DNA of 64,000 bases from NCBI RefSeq assembly GCF_026262505.1, contig NC_067206.1, positions 36,657,896 to 36,721,895 on the forward strand. The letters are read 5' to 3'. The position numbers and the translations under genes are program-made. The first letter of the stretch is position 1, and every line of letters starts with the position of its first letter. This DNA is from Trichomonas vaginalis G3 (Eukaryota; Parabasalia; Trichomonadida; Trichomonadidae). Positions 31,474-42,577 of the stretch are shown here, piece after piece. The notes beneath the pieces are model-generated. The model was not told the origin of the DNA. It saw only the letters and a program-made list of their open reading frames with translations, and searched no databases.

Positions 31474-32328
31474 ATGTATAGACAAATACCTTTATCTGTT
31501 GCGTTCAGTAGTGAAAACCCTGACGTCAAAATAAAGGGGAACAGAGTAACGTTTAAGTTTCCAACAGACTGGATTGTGAACATAAATGAAGAGAAGTACA
31601 TTGGCATAACATCTATGTATATAACACGTGCTTTCAGAAAGGTTGACTTTATACTTCAAGTCGAGATAGAAAATGACGAACAGTCTTTAAGCGCCCAAAA
31701 CATTCACATATACAAATACTTTAAAGACGATACAACATTGCAACTGTATGATTTCATTTAATGAGATGTTCGAGAAAAAGTTCAACATTGAAGTACAAAC
31801 TTTACAGCCTTTACGTGAGTTTCTTGCACAACTGAAAGAAGAAGGTAGTCAGCCACAACTTATAGACTTTCATTATGAATTTAATGAAAATGAAGATGGA
31901 ACTCATGACTGTCAATTCATTGTATTCTCACCATTCAATGAAGTCGCTAAAAAGAAAGAAAATCCATTACGTATAAGATTTCAAATCTCTGAACCAAGTG
32001 ATGATTTCAAGAATGTTTTCAATTATGATGCAATGCTTCCGAGGAAAAATGAATTTTCAAAGATTGTAACACCGGCATTTGGGATAGAAAGCAAGCTATA
32101 TTATATTCAAACTTAAGTAAGGGAGTTGAAAATGAGTTCATTGGTCATACAAGAACTACACCACTGCCAAATCCTAAATACTATAAATTAACTGGCTTCA
32201 ATCGTGAGTTTTGGATAGACATGTTCTCCACTCATGACCATAACTGCCCAGTGTTCTTACCTCCAGACCATAAGGACTGTCTCTACATTGAAGCACAACT
32301 CTTAAACTCTACCATCGCAGTATTGTAA
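31474..32328 (+). pseudogene. Penton-like minor capsid gene, member 1 (broken)
   Basis: The N-terminal part has VTFKFPTDWIVNINEEKYIGI, matching in style the (R/K)FDYPxRWL...KAIGFRR block of the genes at 45045-45903 and 52066-52914. The far end has FWIDMFST...FLPPDH, matching FQVWFTT...IIPLYH of those genes. These end-blocks suggest three relatives of one minor capsid (penton, single jelly-roll) family. The penton name rests on known Polinton gene content, not on a detected motif. Broken as read. Confidence 0.45.
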
Positions 32329-32449
32329 ATGACCACATGGGCTTCGCCCTTGCCGCTAGCGGCTTATTTTTATCATGAATGGTCTCACTGCTGACAAAAA
32401 TAAATGACCTCATTATTTTTCTCATTCATGTTTCAGAACTTAAGCTTTC

Positions 32450-35144
32450 TTATGAATGAAGTCTTAGTCTGAATAGAAAGTTAAACTTCTCTTCAAAGCA
32501 AGGTTGACATGACTTACATAAGTCAAATCCAATCTCTTGACCGTCATAAAGTGCTTTATATAACTTCATTAAACTGAACTCAGAGTCTTTGTCATATGTT
32601 CCTTGCGGAACCATTAAACCTTTATCTTCATCATAGAAACACTGAACAGAGTCAGGAAACATTTCATTAGCGGTTAAAGCAATAACATCTTGCTTCACGC
32701 CTTTCATTCTGCAGTGAAATGCAACTTCATTTAAATCATTCGTGAGTAAGTCTATGTAAGTCTTCTTTCCACAAAATATTGACTTGTATGCTAAACTTTG
32801 TTTATCAGGTGTGATTTCTGCAAAGTCGCTATGAAATTGACCAAGGTTTTTACCAATGAGAACTCTTCCATAACGTTTCTCAAACTCTTCAGCTAAACGA
32901 GGGATATCTTCATTGTAGAGATGCATACTGTCCGTATCGCTATAAAAGATGTCCATTCCTAAGTCCTCAGCAGTACAGAATACTTCACACATTATTCTCT
33001 TCGACATAGACAGAATGTTAACACCAAGTGGACAGAAGTTAAAGTGTCTGCAAATGCTTTTCGTTAGCTTGAAAATAGTTTTATCTGAACCATCCAAACC
33101 TTCGAACTTCACTATATGGTTGTAGTTTCTGATGGCATATCTTATAGCATCTTTGTCATTACTATGGTTATTTTTGACTCAATAGGAGATAGAATAGTTT
33201 TGCCATAAATACTGTTCAGAATGAGCTTTATATTTTCTTGCAAAGGATTTCCTTCTTTCTTATACTTTAACCTTAACTCAAACAACTTCTTTACTTCATC
33301 TCTTATTCTAATATCTCTGTTTCCATCGTAATAGTATCCTTGCAACACTTCACATTTGACACCTTGATATTTTATGAGGTCTTGTAATGTTATATGGTCA
33401 ACATACATTAAACAGCAAGTGTTTGAACTTCTGGGAACGTTAAGTTCTGGATTTAGTTCAGGGTCACAAACTATTAAAGGAAAGTGTCTATGTATTCCAA
33501 TCTCTGTTATCTTAATGAGAACAAAGAAGCCAGACATAAACTTTTCACCAATGGGTTCCTTTTGGTCGTCATCGAATAAATGTCTCATGAGATACTCTGT
33601 GCTTAACATTTCTTTCTTCATAACCTTTGGAATACCTTCTAAAGTATAAAGTCTTGCTATAGCTGATGGATATAATGAAACAGCGTCGAAATCAGCAATG
33701 AGTTTCTTTTCGCTCTTTTGTTTAATGTTATCTGACAGCATACATCTTCCACCTTGAATACAGCGTGAAATAAATTCTCTTGGTTTATTTGAGAGGTCAT
33801 ATAAATTTCCATTCGGGAAGTACACTCTGTTCTCAAATAATTTGTTAGCAATTGAACAAATACTAACGTAGTCATAAACGTTTAAATCAAACTCTTTCAA
33901 TATGTCATTGCGGAACTTAACAAAACTTCTCTTAAAATTCTTACATCTTGTTTGCAATAAATGTGCTATACTTTTCTAAGTCGAAGTGGTTCTCATCTAT
34001 TCTGCAACCTTTGATGGAATCTATGTTTTTCATGAATGTATCGCATCCGGATAAACTTACATGCTTCAGAAATGACACCAGTTCTGTTGTCATTTGCTAA
34101 CAAAACACTGCTGTAGTAGTTGTATGGAAATACTTCTTTCGGTCCTGTTTGTAAGTTAAACATAGCAGGAAATAGTTTAAGCTTCTTATTTATAACACTG
34201 TAAGAGTCTTTTATAATAATTGCCCTTCCTTTATATAAGCCAGTTATTTGCATTGTTCGTGAACCTTTAATGATGGGAGTTCCTTTCACTTCTGTCATGT
34301 GTCTTAAGATGAAGTTTATGTCATAACTGAGGTTATGGAAATATATTAAACTCTTGTCAGGAAGTCGCTCCAAAAATTCTGTTGCACAGTTCTGACCCCA
34401 AATGCTTTCACTCACTGAACCATCTTCACTGTCATAACAGATGTTAAAAGCTTTATGAAAGCCATCGGTACTGCACTCAAAGTCAGCAAAGAAAACGTGC
34501 TCAGGAATGAACTTGCACTTATTTTTATTTACTTCTTTTGACTCGGCTTTCTTCTTCAGTTGTACACAATACTTTGGAGCATATGTCAAATCTTTAAATG
34601 GTGCAAGGTTCTGTTTATATAAGTCAGTCGTATATGTGAAAAGTTCTCCATAAGAAATAGGTTCGAAATATTTGCACTCCCACAATGTTTTCATAACATC
34701 CCATAACGGTGTTGTTCTATCATAACGAACTACATATTTATCTTCTCTCTTTGTATAAATCTTCATTTGTTTCTCAATGTTCATTCCACCACACTCCTTC
34801 AAGATTTCTATATAGTTGCGAATGAAATATGTTGTCATTGGTAATCTTTCATTTAGCATGTAGTGGTCTTCAACAAGAAGTAAGTCAATAGTTCGAACAG
34901 TTTCACATTCTTTTGGTATGTATCTCTTTATTTCATTATGTCTTGAGTCATTGAAATAACCAATGGTAACATTAAATGCTATACCTGTTGCGTCAGAAAT
35001 TTCTTGTACTTTACTTTGAGGAAAGTCTCTAACACGAATGACTTCTCTCATGTGGTCAATAGTCTCTCCATCTACTCCAGCCTGAATGCAAGCATAAACG
35101 AAACAATTGTCTTCTGTCATAAGTGCTGCAGTTCTTTTGTTCAT
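32450..35144 (-). pseudogene. Protein-primed DNA polymerase B (pPolB), broken
   Basis: Family B polymerase of the protein-primed type, the replication enzyme of Polintons. The start-proximal part has an NCFVYACIQAG segment and later a 3'-5' exonuclease-type block (FADFECSTDG, then YFHNLSYDINFIL). Palm motifs follow in order: DFDAVSLYPS (motif A), KLILNSIYGK (motif B) and YSDTDSMHLY (motif C). The NCFVYAC region resembles the thiol-protease-like domain reported at the N-terminus of some Polinton polymerases. The gene is in a few reading-frame pieces (about two interruptions) but most of its length is visible. Its start overlaps the end of the upstream small gene. Confidence 0.9.
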
Positions 35145-35599
35145 TCATTGAAGATTTGGTAGCGTTCAAGATTTATAGGTAATGTGCAAAGATACTTCCA
35201 GAACTGACCGCTTCTCTTCTTATAAAACTTCTTTTCACCATTATCTTTCCAAAAGCTTTCTATAAGTGCTGGGTTTCCTGTTTGCTTAAGAGCTTCCAAA
35301 ATGGCTTTCTGGTCATTTGTCAGTGTGCTTTCATCTCTATATGGTCTCTTTTTTGGTTTGCCTTTCTTTACATCTGACATCGTTAAGCCTTCATATTCTG
35401 TTAAATCATACATCTTTATTTCAGTAAGATTCTTTATGTTTGTCAAGAAGAAGTCATAGTGCATTTCAACAATACCTGCAGCATTTGCTTCTATCTCTGA
35501 TATAAAGTTCTCCTTCAAGAGCTGATGTAGTAATGTTCCAATATTATTGAGGTTTAACGTAGAACATTCATACTTTCCACCAAGTTTATAACATACCAT
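35141..35599 (-). CDS. Maverick protein upstream of pPolB, unknown (152 aa)
   Basis: 152 residues, uninterrupted, overlapping the pPolB start by four bases, the tightest coupling in the element. It has an N-terminal helical part, a basic KKGKPKKRPYRDES linker and a C-terminal FWKDNGEKKFYKKRSGQFWKYL segment rich in aromatics and lysine. Position directly before the polymerase makes a terminal-protein or replication accessory role thinkable, but no motif shows it. Confidence 0.5.
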   Translation of the reverse strand: MVCYKLGGKYECSTLNLNNIGTLLHQLLKENFISEIEANAAGIVEMHYDFFLTNIKNLTEIKMYDLTEYEGLTMSDVKKGKPKKRPYRDESTLTNDQKAILEALKQTGNPALIESFWKDNGEKKFYKKRSGQFWKYLCTLPINLERYQIFNE

Positions 35600-35616
35600 C
35601 CATCTTTGTTGTGAGT

Positions 35617-36204
35617 TTATTTTAATTTCTCTAAGAGTCTCATGAAAACCTTACCGAAATGTTTGTGTAAGTAGTCTCTGTTTGGTTCATCTAAAGCTTC
35701 GATGTTAAAGTCAATGAGTCTATTGCCTGTCTTAACATTCCTCTTCCTATTCTCTTCATCTTTCTTTAACCATCTCTCACCTTCTTTTGGTTTGTCGTCA
35801 ATGGAACGAATGACATCGTTAGCTTTGCGAACTTGTTCTATAGCGCTCTTAAACATCTCTCTTCTCTGTTGTTTCAGTGTGTCGTCTCTTCTTCTTGTTT
35901 CACCAACGTTTGCATTTGTTATGTCAAACATTTCTCTTCTTACTTCATGAGGTACTGAACGTCTATGATATAAGTCAATAGCAACGTCATTTAAAGGAAA
36001 TGCTCTTGCATGGACTTCGTCCTCGCCGCGTTGCGGCTTTATGAACTCATGAATTCTATCATAACTTATTGCACCATTATAGTCATTGAGGATGTCAGCG
36101 AGTGCTTTTTTGTTTGTTGCGTAATGTTTTGCAACATCTATGTTAGCTTCTGTAAGAAGTTGTTTTATTTCCGAGTGTTCTAACTTAGACAACTTCCGAT
36201 ACAT
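35617..36204 (-). CDS. Maverick basic helical protein, unknown (195 aa)
   Basis: 195 residues, uninterrupted, the first of the minus-strand run leading into pPolB. Strongly charged and helical (RRRDDTLKQQRREMFK, then EGERWLKKDEENRKRN) with few hydrophobic stretches. There is no recognised domain. Its place suggests DNA replication or DNA binding. A TTTTTTTATTT motif precedes the ATG by about 13 bases, divergent from the gene at 36294. Confidence 0.5.
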   Translation of the reverse strand: MYRKLSKLEHSEIKQLLTEANIDVAKHYATNKKALADILNDYNGAISYDRIHEFIKPQRGEDEVHARAFPLNDVAIDLYHRRSVPHEVRREMFDITNANVGETRRRDDTLKQQRREMFKSAIEQVRKANDVIRSIDDKPKEGERWLKKDEENRKRNVKTGNRLIDFNIEALDEPNRDYLHKHFGKVFMRLLEKLK

Positions 36205-36293
36205 CTTTAGTAGGAAATAAAAAAATATTTTTTGAAAAAATTAGATTAGATTTTTTAAGTTATTTTTCAAAATAATTTAATATTTTTATTTTA

Positions 36294-36775
36294 ATGAAAC
36301 ACATGCAAGATTGCAAGTTCTTTTCATACAATGCTCTCGCTACTGCCATCAAGAATGAGTTCAATAATGCTTCAAATGTTAATGTTATCTTTAACAAGAA
36401 GTTTGTGAAAGAATCTAAGTTTGGTCAGTATGTCAGACCATTAGCTATCGTCATTGACCGCAAACGTTATACTTCACAAGAGTTAGCAGTAGTTTTGAAA
36501 CAAAAGAGTTTCTTCGTGAATGTCAAAGATACTCATTATACTGTTATAAAGAACTCTAATATTGACTTCTTCAGTATTGTTTAAATCTTTCCGAACAGAA
36601 AGAATATAAGAAGGGTGAAACATCTGTGAAATATTATCCTTCATCTCTGAAGACAATAACGAACAAAGATGTTATACAGAAATTCTTACCAAAGGTTGAA
36701 GAAGCTTCTATTGACATTGACGAAGGAAGTGAAATGGTTGAAGAAATAGACCCTGAAGCTATTTAAGCAAAAATA
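36294..36775 (+). pseudogene. Maverick small gene, unknown (partly open, probably broken)
   Basis: The first 96 codons (36294-36584) are open, with SYNALATAIKNEFNNASNVNVIF and a tyrosine-rich middle. Downstream sequence to about 36775 keeps coding character, ending in an acidic stretch. Not recognised. It faces the KilA-N gene convergently and is divergent from 35617-36204. ATTTTTATTTTA lies immediately upstream of the ATG. Confidence 0.4.
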
Positions 36776-36783
36776 TATTTTTT

Positions 36784-36829
36784 GGTGAAGAGGTGAGATC
36801 TCACCCGTTTTTTCACCTCTTTTTTCACC
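36784..36829. promoter_or_regulatory. GGTGA hairpin, copy 2
   Basis: GGTGAAGAGGTGAGATCTCA core with an extra TTCACC block. It lies between two convergent genes, which favours a transcript-end role for this copy. Confidence 0.6.
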
Positions 36830-36883
36830 TCATTCTCTCTTCGTTAATGTTGTCGTGACTTCTTCGTTAATGTTGTCGTGACT

Positions 36884-37711
36884 TTATTCTTCCTCTTTGA
36901 AGTTATCGAAATATTCTGTTATTTTTTCCTTCAGTAATGTTAAGTCTTCTTTGAATGTAAGTATTGTGCAACATTTGATGTCATAGTGTGTTTGAGGAAG
37001 AGTATTTTTGACAATTTCCTTTATTTGTTCATTCGGTGTCATTGAAATCGGTAAGTTTTCACGATAGAACCAGTTTCTGTCAGATTTGTAAATCTTAGCT
37101 AAGTCGTAAAAGCTCTTGTTGTTTCTTCTGACTAAATGCAACATAACCATATCTTTATCTTCTTCTTTCTCCAACTCTTCAGTATATATCATATACTTAT
37201 AACTCTTTTCCTTTCCTTTTGGTACCGAACGTGGTATTCTTTTCTGTATGCTTTTGTCTTTTGCTTCAATGACTTCATCTTTTGCATGAAGTTTCTTTTC
37301 CATCTCTTCACGTTCTTGTCTGTGAAGTTCATCTAACATCATGAAAATATAACAAGCATAACGAGGTGAAGCCCACATTGCTACAGCATTTACTAAAAGT
37401 CTATGAACATAATAACCTTTCAAACCAGGAGCCAAATTCTTGCGATTTTCATACGGAATCTCTTCTCTCGGTTTTCCGAGGGAAGCAAGCATATGAGGAA
37501 ATTCTTCTAAAAGTTCTTTTGTCTGTTGGTTTTCAAACCAATGATATGCTTGCTTTGTAGAACGAAGAGCATTCATTATACTTTGCATTTGGTACATGTC
37601 ATCTTTGACTGAACGAATGAGACGTAACTGTTTGTTATACTGTATGTACTCGTATTCTTCATTTATGGCTTCATGAACGATAGCAGTTGTTGTGTTCTCT
37701 AATGTTGTCAT
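36884..37711 (-). CDS. KilA-N domain protein, copy 1
   Basis: 275 residues from the ATG at 37711. The KilA-N domain is clear at about residues 45-140: AYHWFENQQTKELLEEF, then GYYVHRLLVNAVAMWASPRYA, the pattern of this DNA-binding fold common in phages and large DNA viruses. A coiled coil (about 140-165, REEMEKKLHAKDEVIEAK) links it to a C-terminal domain with LVRRNNKSFYDLAKIYKSDR that I do not recognise. The gene at 40671-41498 is nearly identical, and two more start with the same leader, so the family was amplified in place. The likely role is transcription or replication control in the element. Confidence 0.85.
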   Translation of the reverse strand: MTTLENTTTAIVHEAINEEYEYIQYNKQLRLIRSVKDDMYQMQSIMNALRSTKQAYHWFENQQTKELLEEFPHMLASLGKPREEIPYENRKNLAPGLKGYYVHRLLVNAVAMWASPRYACYIFMMLDELHRQEREEMEKKLHAKDEVIEAKDKSIQKRIPRSVPKGKEKSYKYMIYTEELEKEEDKDMVMLHLVRRNNKSFYDLAKIYKSDRNWFYRENLPISMTPNEQIKEIVKNTLPQTHYDIKCCTILTFKEDLTLLKEKITEYFDNFKEEE

Positions 37712-37800
37712 TACTGTCTTTACATACAAAATAAAAAAATAAATAAAAATAAAACTAACTTTATTTTTCTGACTTTCACAAAAGACCAAAAATAAACGCT

Positions 37801-38110
37801 TTACATGTATTTTTCAGCAACTTCGTCAAATAATTTTATAGCTTTATCTATCTCATCTACTTCAAACGTTTCTTTACCTTTCGTGGGAAGCACCATACAT
37901 TTTCTCAAAAACTTCAAGCAGTTTCTGTTTCAGCAGCTCTCATATCATTAACAAACACAACCTTGACTCTATTGACTGTACTGTCATATCTTTGAGTTAT
38001 ATTATATGTCCTTCCTATCTTATATCTTTTTGTGTTGAAGTCCTTCGGTTTCTGAACGATGTAAAGTAAGCCTTCACTGCAACGTTCCGTATCGAATGAA
38101 CCATATGTTA
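37801..38110 (-). pseudogene. T5orf172-like (GIY-YIG superfamily) remnant, broken
   Basis: The minus strand reads GLLYIVQKPKDFNTKRYKIG followed by RT and a tyrosine-rich helix. This matches the usual start of T5orf172/Mug113-type domains (G-x-x-Y-I-x-Q...F-K-I-G-R-T). Such domains often follow KilA-N or Bro domains in phages and large viruses. It is a broken trace within the element. Confidence 0.5.
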
Positions 38111-38385
38111 TGAGTTATATCCAACAACTGGGTCTAACATAACATATTGGTATAAGACTTTTGTCTATAAGATATGCTCTTGTTCCATGAAATGCTACTG
38201 ATATCATGAAGCTCAGGATTTCTTGTCAAAATTTTCTGAGTTGAAGCATTTCTACCCAGTCGTTTTTGTTTCTTTCCAGATGGAGATATAATGTCTGACA
38301 AAGAATATTTGTTGTATTTCTTTGAGTATTCTTACGCTTCGTTTAAATCACCTATTCTAACCCTTTGGTTGTCATTATCTCTTCT

Positions 38386-38485
38386 NNNNNNNNNNNNNNN
38401 NNNNNNNNNNNNNNNNNNNNNNNNNNNNNNNNNNNNNNNNNNNNNNNNNNNNNNNNNNNNNNNNNNNNNNNNNNNNNNNNNNNNN
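38386..38485. other. Assembly gap (100 N)
   Basis: Exactly 100 undetermined bases inside the Maverick, the usual placeholder for a gap of unknown true length. The element's real size is therefore uncertain. Confidence 1.
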
Positions 38486-39794
38486 TTTGACATCTGACTT
38501 TTACATAACCACTTGTTTATATTTCAATGACATTAGGATATTTTCTAAGTTCAATCCAAGACAATTCCAATACGAAGGAGAGGACAACATGTAGCAAGCA
38601 ACAAGAGTGTATATAAACTGTTCATAGAATGAAACTGACCTTTGTGTCATTAGAATGAAAGGTTCCTTTTATGAATGAATATAAACAATTCATTGTCAAG
38701 AAATAATGGTTAAATATGGCAGCTCTTCTAAACGTACATATCTTGGCAATTGTCAAAAGTCTTTTAGCATGTTCAGAATGTGGTATCTGTATATACAAAG
38801 AAATTTTTATCTGCAGTAAATTTTAAAAAAAATATTTTTTATTCCGATAGAAAAGATGGCAAATTCATCTCGAGTAAACAAGTACATGACAGAAGTCACA
38901 AGATAAGTTAGCTCCATTCGCATATTTGATATTACTTCTACAATTTTGAAAAGTCTACATTTGACAAAATTTTGGAAACATATGCACCAGTTAAGTTTGC
39001 TGTTGTTAGAAAAGTGGTGCAACTTTTGAAGACTTATACATTGACGGTATGTTGACAGTCAAAGGAAAATTTTGACAGAAAGTTCTCAAAACTCGAAGAA
39101 AGGTAAAGCATACAAACTTGTTATATCCTTATGAAACCAAAGAAAGGCAGCGACTATGAATATTATGGTCTAAGTAGTTGAAGTTCAAGGTTAGTTGGGT
39201 GGTAAAAAGTATTTTAGAGTCTAAGCCAGTGTTTACTCCTAAAGAGAGAAGAGAACATTGACATTGACCCAGAAATGTTCTCTAAAAATAAAATTTTATT
39301 TTTACATGTCAATTTTTTTTTCTCTGGACTGGTTCAGTTCTTTCTTCTCCTACTTTTTTCTCTTTTTTTCTCTCTTCTTCTTTTCTGGTGGAGATATGTC
39401 AAATTTTCTCAAACCATATTTATGTAAAAGTTCTTTGTCCTTTAATAGCTCATCTATTCTGTTTTCTATTTCATCTTCAAGAAAGCAGCGCAGTGTTTTC
39501 TTTGCATTCTAAGAACTTTTGTTGGACTTCATCTTTCCAATCGGCGTCATCTCTGTCAACAAGTCTGTCATTGACAAAATTTTAAGGACTGCTCTTTGTA
39601 ATGTTTTATGGTTCTTGTCATATTCCAGAAACAGAACTTTAGACAAAATTCACCTTCTTGTTTACACTATGTAAGATTTATGGTCGAAGAGTTTTGCTGC
39701 TCAAAAAGTTTGTCGCGAATATAGATAGAAATCGCTAGACATTTTCTAAAAGATAAAAATTTTAATTTTTCTAAAAATATGTTAGAAAAAAAGT

Positions 39795-40654
39795 TTGCTG
39801 ACATTGACAAGAAATTTGAGAATGTTTTTAAATAAGAACAAGGTGAAGTTAGAAAATGCTCAGATAAAGCCTATACATGACAAGTTCTTATTTGCTCAGA
39901 ATGGTATAACAGGTCTAATTGCACCACCTGGGTCGGGTAAGACTTTCACTTATCTTAAAATGGCTGCACAACAAAAGAAACTAGATGAGAAGAACCCATT
40001 CTATGAGTTAGTTGTTATTTGTTCGACTTCTGGTCAATTTGACCAAACCGTCAATTCGTTCAAAGATATTATAAAGAAGTCTAAGTTAGTATGTATAAAG
40101 GATACTGAGTTGTTAGATTGGATAAAGAAGTACCAAAGAAGAGTTTTGAAGTATAATGCTATAAATGAGTATATAAATTCTAAGTTTAAAGACCCAAATG
40201 AGGAAATGCAGAGAATATTAGAGAAGAAAACACTTCAGAAACAAACAGAAAGAGATAGAATACATTTCGAAGAATTGCAATCTTACGATTGAAGACTTAC
40301 CCTCATAGATGTCTTCTTATCTTAGATGATTTCGCCTCTCATCCTTTGTTAAAGAACAGAGAACAAGATATGTGTCGAATTCTTAAGAAGCTCAGACACT
40401 TTAACATCTCAGTTGTCATTTGTGTACAGACAGCAAAGAGTTTAAGTAAGGATGTTAAAAGAATACTTACTGACATAATACTTTTCCCCGGATTGTCCGA
40501 AGACGATTTCATGGAACTTATGAAAGAGTCCATGGCAGGTAAGTTTGACAGACATGAACTATGGGAGAAGTACAAAGTCATACAAGACCCTCATACTTCT
40601 TTCAGAATTCATATCTACGCAAACAAAGTTCAAATTGTAAAAAGTCAAGCTTGA
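39795..40654 (+). pseudogene. Packaging ATPase (FtsK/HerA-type, A32-like), broken
   Basis: A Walker A P-loop, APPGSGKTFTYLK, lies early in the gene, and a Walker B strand, CLLILDDFA, about 120 codons on. A later VVICVQTAKSL segment is in the position of the sensor strand. This is the layout of the FtsK/HerA ATPases that drive genome packaging in Polintons and related viruses. The length (about 285 codons) fits the family. Broken as read (about one interruption). Confidence 0.8.
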
Positions 40655-40670
40655 AAAATAAATGGTTCAT

Positions 40671-41498
40671 CTACCCTACTTGTTTGAAGTTGTCAAAATA
40701 CTCTGTTATTTTTTCTTTCAGTAGTGGTAAGTCTTCTTTGAAGGTAAGTATTGTACAACTTTTCATATCATAGTGTGTTTGAGGTAACGTATCTTGAACT
40801 ATTTGTTTCACATCTTCATTTGGGGTCATTGAAATCGGTAAGTTTTCGCGATAGAACCAATTTCTGTCAGATTTGTAAATCTTAGCAAGGTCGTAAAAGC
40901 TCTTGTTGTTTCTTCTGACTAAATGCAACATAACCATATCTCTGTCTTCTTCATTTTCCATCTCTTCAGTATAAATCATATACTTATAGTTCTTTTCCTT
41001 TCCTTTTGGTACCGAACGTGGTATTCTTTTCTGTATGCTTTTGTCTTTTGCTTCAATGACTTCATCTTTTGCATGAAGTTTCTTTTCCATCTCTTCACGT
41101 TCTTGTCTGTGAAGTTCATCTAACATCATGAAAATATAACAAGCATAACGAGGTGAAGCCCACATTGCTACAGCATTTACTAAAAGTCTATGAACATAAT
41201 ATCCTTTCAAACCAGGAGCCAAATTCTTGCGATTTTCATACGGAATCTCTTCTCTCGGTTTTCCGAGGGAAGCAAGCATATGAGGAAATTCTTCTAAAAG
41301 TTCTTTTGTCTGTTGGTTTTCAAACCAATGATATGCTTGCTTTGTAGAACGAAGAGCATTCAAAATACTTTGCATTTGGTACATATCGTCTTTGACCGAA
41401 CGAATGAGACGGAGTTGTTTGTTAAACTGTATGTACTCGTATTCTTCATTTATAGCTTCATGGACTATAACTGTTGTTGTGTTCTCTGTTGTTGACAT
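40671..41498 (-). CDS. KilA-N domain protein, copy 2
   Basis: 275 residues from the ATG at 41498, the same length as the copy at 36884-37711 and differing at only scattered positions, mostly near the two ends. It has the same KilA-N core, coiled-coil linker and C-terminal domain. It is convergent with the ATPase gene, with 16 bases between stops. The upstream leader is shared almost base for base with the other family genes. Both long copies are uninterrupted, suggesting recent duplication. Confidence 0.85.
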   Translation of the reverse strand: MSTTENTTTVIVHEAINEEYEYIQFNKQLRLIRSVKDDMYQMQSILNALRSTKQAYHWFENQQTKELLEEFPHMLASLGKPREEIPYENRKNLAPGLKGYYVHRLLVNAVAMWASPRYACYIFMMLDELHRQEREEMEKKLHAKDEVIEAKDKSIQKRIPRSVPKGKEKNYKYMIYTEEMENEEDRDMVMLHLVRRNNKSFYDLAKIYKSDRNWFYRENLPISMTPNEDVKQIVQDTLPQTHYDMKSCTILTFKEDLPLLKEKITEYFDNFKQVG

Positions 41499-41610
41499 AT
41501 CTGTCTTTACATACAAAATAAAAAAATAAATAAAAATAAAACTAACTTTATTTTTTCTATCTTAAGGAAATTCATGATTTTTGTGCTGAATTCAGCAAAA
41601 ATATATTTTA

Positions 41611-41644
41611 GGTGAAGAGGTGAGATTTCACCTCTTTTTTCACC
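41611..41644. promoter_or_regulatory. GGTGA hairpin, copy 3
   Basis: GGTGAAGAGGTGAGATTTCA and so on to TTCACC; preceded by a CAAAAATATATTTTA stretch that also precedes copies 4 and 5. Confidence 0.6.
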
Positions 41645-41798
41645 TGTTTTTTCACCTCATTTCTACCCCAGTTATTTTATAAACGTTTCACATGGTAAAC
41701 GTTATTTTTTAAATTTTGTGAAAACTCAACGGTTTGACACAAGCCATATGCCATTTTACTCAGAATTTTGTTGCTGAATTCAATAAAAATATATTTTA

Positions 41799-41832
41799 GG
41801 TGAAGAGGTGAGATTTCACCTCTTTTTTCACC
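41799..41832. promoter_or_regulatory. GGTGA hairpin, copy 4
   Basis: The same sequence as copy 3. It stands just past the stop of the mosaic KilA-N remnant, as copy 5 stands past the stop of the gene at 42578. Confidence 0.6.
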
Positions 41833-41852
41833 TCATTTCTACCCCAGTTATT

Positions 41853-42411
41853 TTATAAGCGTTTTACATGAATTGTACGATGTATATTTGAAATCCTAAA
41901 CAGTTTCGTAGCTTCTATTTCTTCTTTTAGTACATCGAATGTTTTAACAATGCCGAAAGTTTCTTTTCCATCTCTTCACGTTCTTGTCTATGAATTTCGT
42001 CAAGAAGTCTGTAAATATACCAAGCATAACGAGGCGAAGCCCACATTGCAACAGCATTTACAAGAAGTCTATGTACATAATATCCTCTCAAACCGTTTGG
42101 CAATTTTTCACGATTTTCATAGAGTTTTGGTGACTGGGGTTTTTTACCTACTCGCTGTTCTTCACTGTTTTCAAGAAAAAAAGTATGTCTCGCTGTGCTT
42201 CGCAAAAGTTCTTGTGTGCTTTGGTTCCTAAACCAGTCTTTAGAAGCTTAGTATCTGGAGCATAACATGCTGTCAAAATACTTTGCATTTGGTACATATC
42301 GTCTTTGACCGAACGAATGAGACGGAGTTGTTTGTTAAACTGTATGTACTCGTATTCTTCATTTATAGCTTCATGGACTATAACTGTTGTTGTGTTCTCT
42401 GTTGTTGACAT
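41853..42411 (-). pseudogene. KilA-N family member 3, mosaic and broken
   Basis: The start-proximal sequence matches the long KilA-N copies, with the GYYVHRLLVNAVAMWASPRY core visible. Its last ~100 bases instead match the 3' end of the gene at 42578-43513 nearly base for base. It is thus a recombinant of two family members. Broken as read. Confidence 0.7.
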
Positions 42412-42523
42412 ATCTGTCTTTACATACAAAATAAAAAAATAAATAAAAATAAAACTAACTTTATTTTTTCTATCTTAAGGAAATTCATGATTTTTGTGCT
42501 GAATTCAGCAAAAATATATTTTA

Positions 42524-42557
42524 GGTGAAGAGGTGAGATTTCACCTCTTTTTTCACC
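42524..42557. promoter_or_regulatory. GGTGA hairpin, copy 5
   Basis: The same sequence as copies 3 and 4, followed by two further TTTTTCACCT blocks before the next stop codon. Confidence 0.6.
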
Positions 42558-42577
42558 TAATTTTTCACCTCTTTTTT

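Larger units (their letters stand above)
37712..39794. other. Degenerate Maverick region with T5orf172-like remnant and assembly gap
   Basis: Contains the shared leader of the KilA-N genes, the remnant at about 37801-38110, the 100-N gap, and about 1.3 kb of broken sequence. A lysine-rich coding trace (minus strand, about 39290-39640, with DELLKDKELLHKYGLRKFD) is visible but not identifiable. Confidence 0.55.
41499..41852. promoter_or_regulatory. Shared leader and hairpin region of the KilA-N gene cluster
   Basis: Non-coding. It starts with a leader containing ACATACAAAATAAAAAAATA and AAACTAACTTTATTTTTT that recurs upstream of the genes starting at 37711, 42411 and 43513. It then holds two GGTGA hairpins (41611 and 41799). 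It was probably copied along with the genes. Confidence 0.65.
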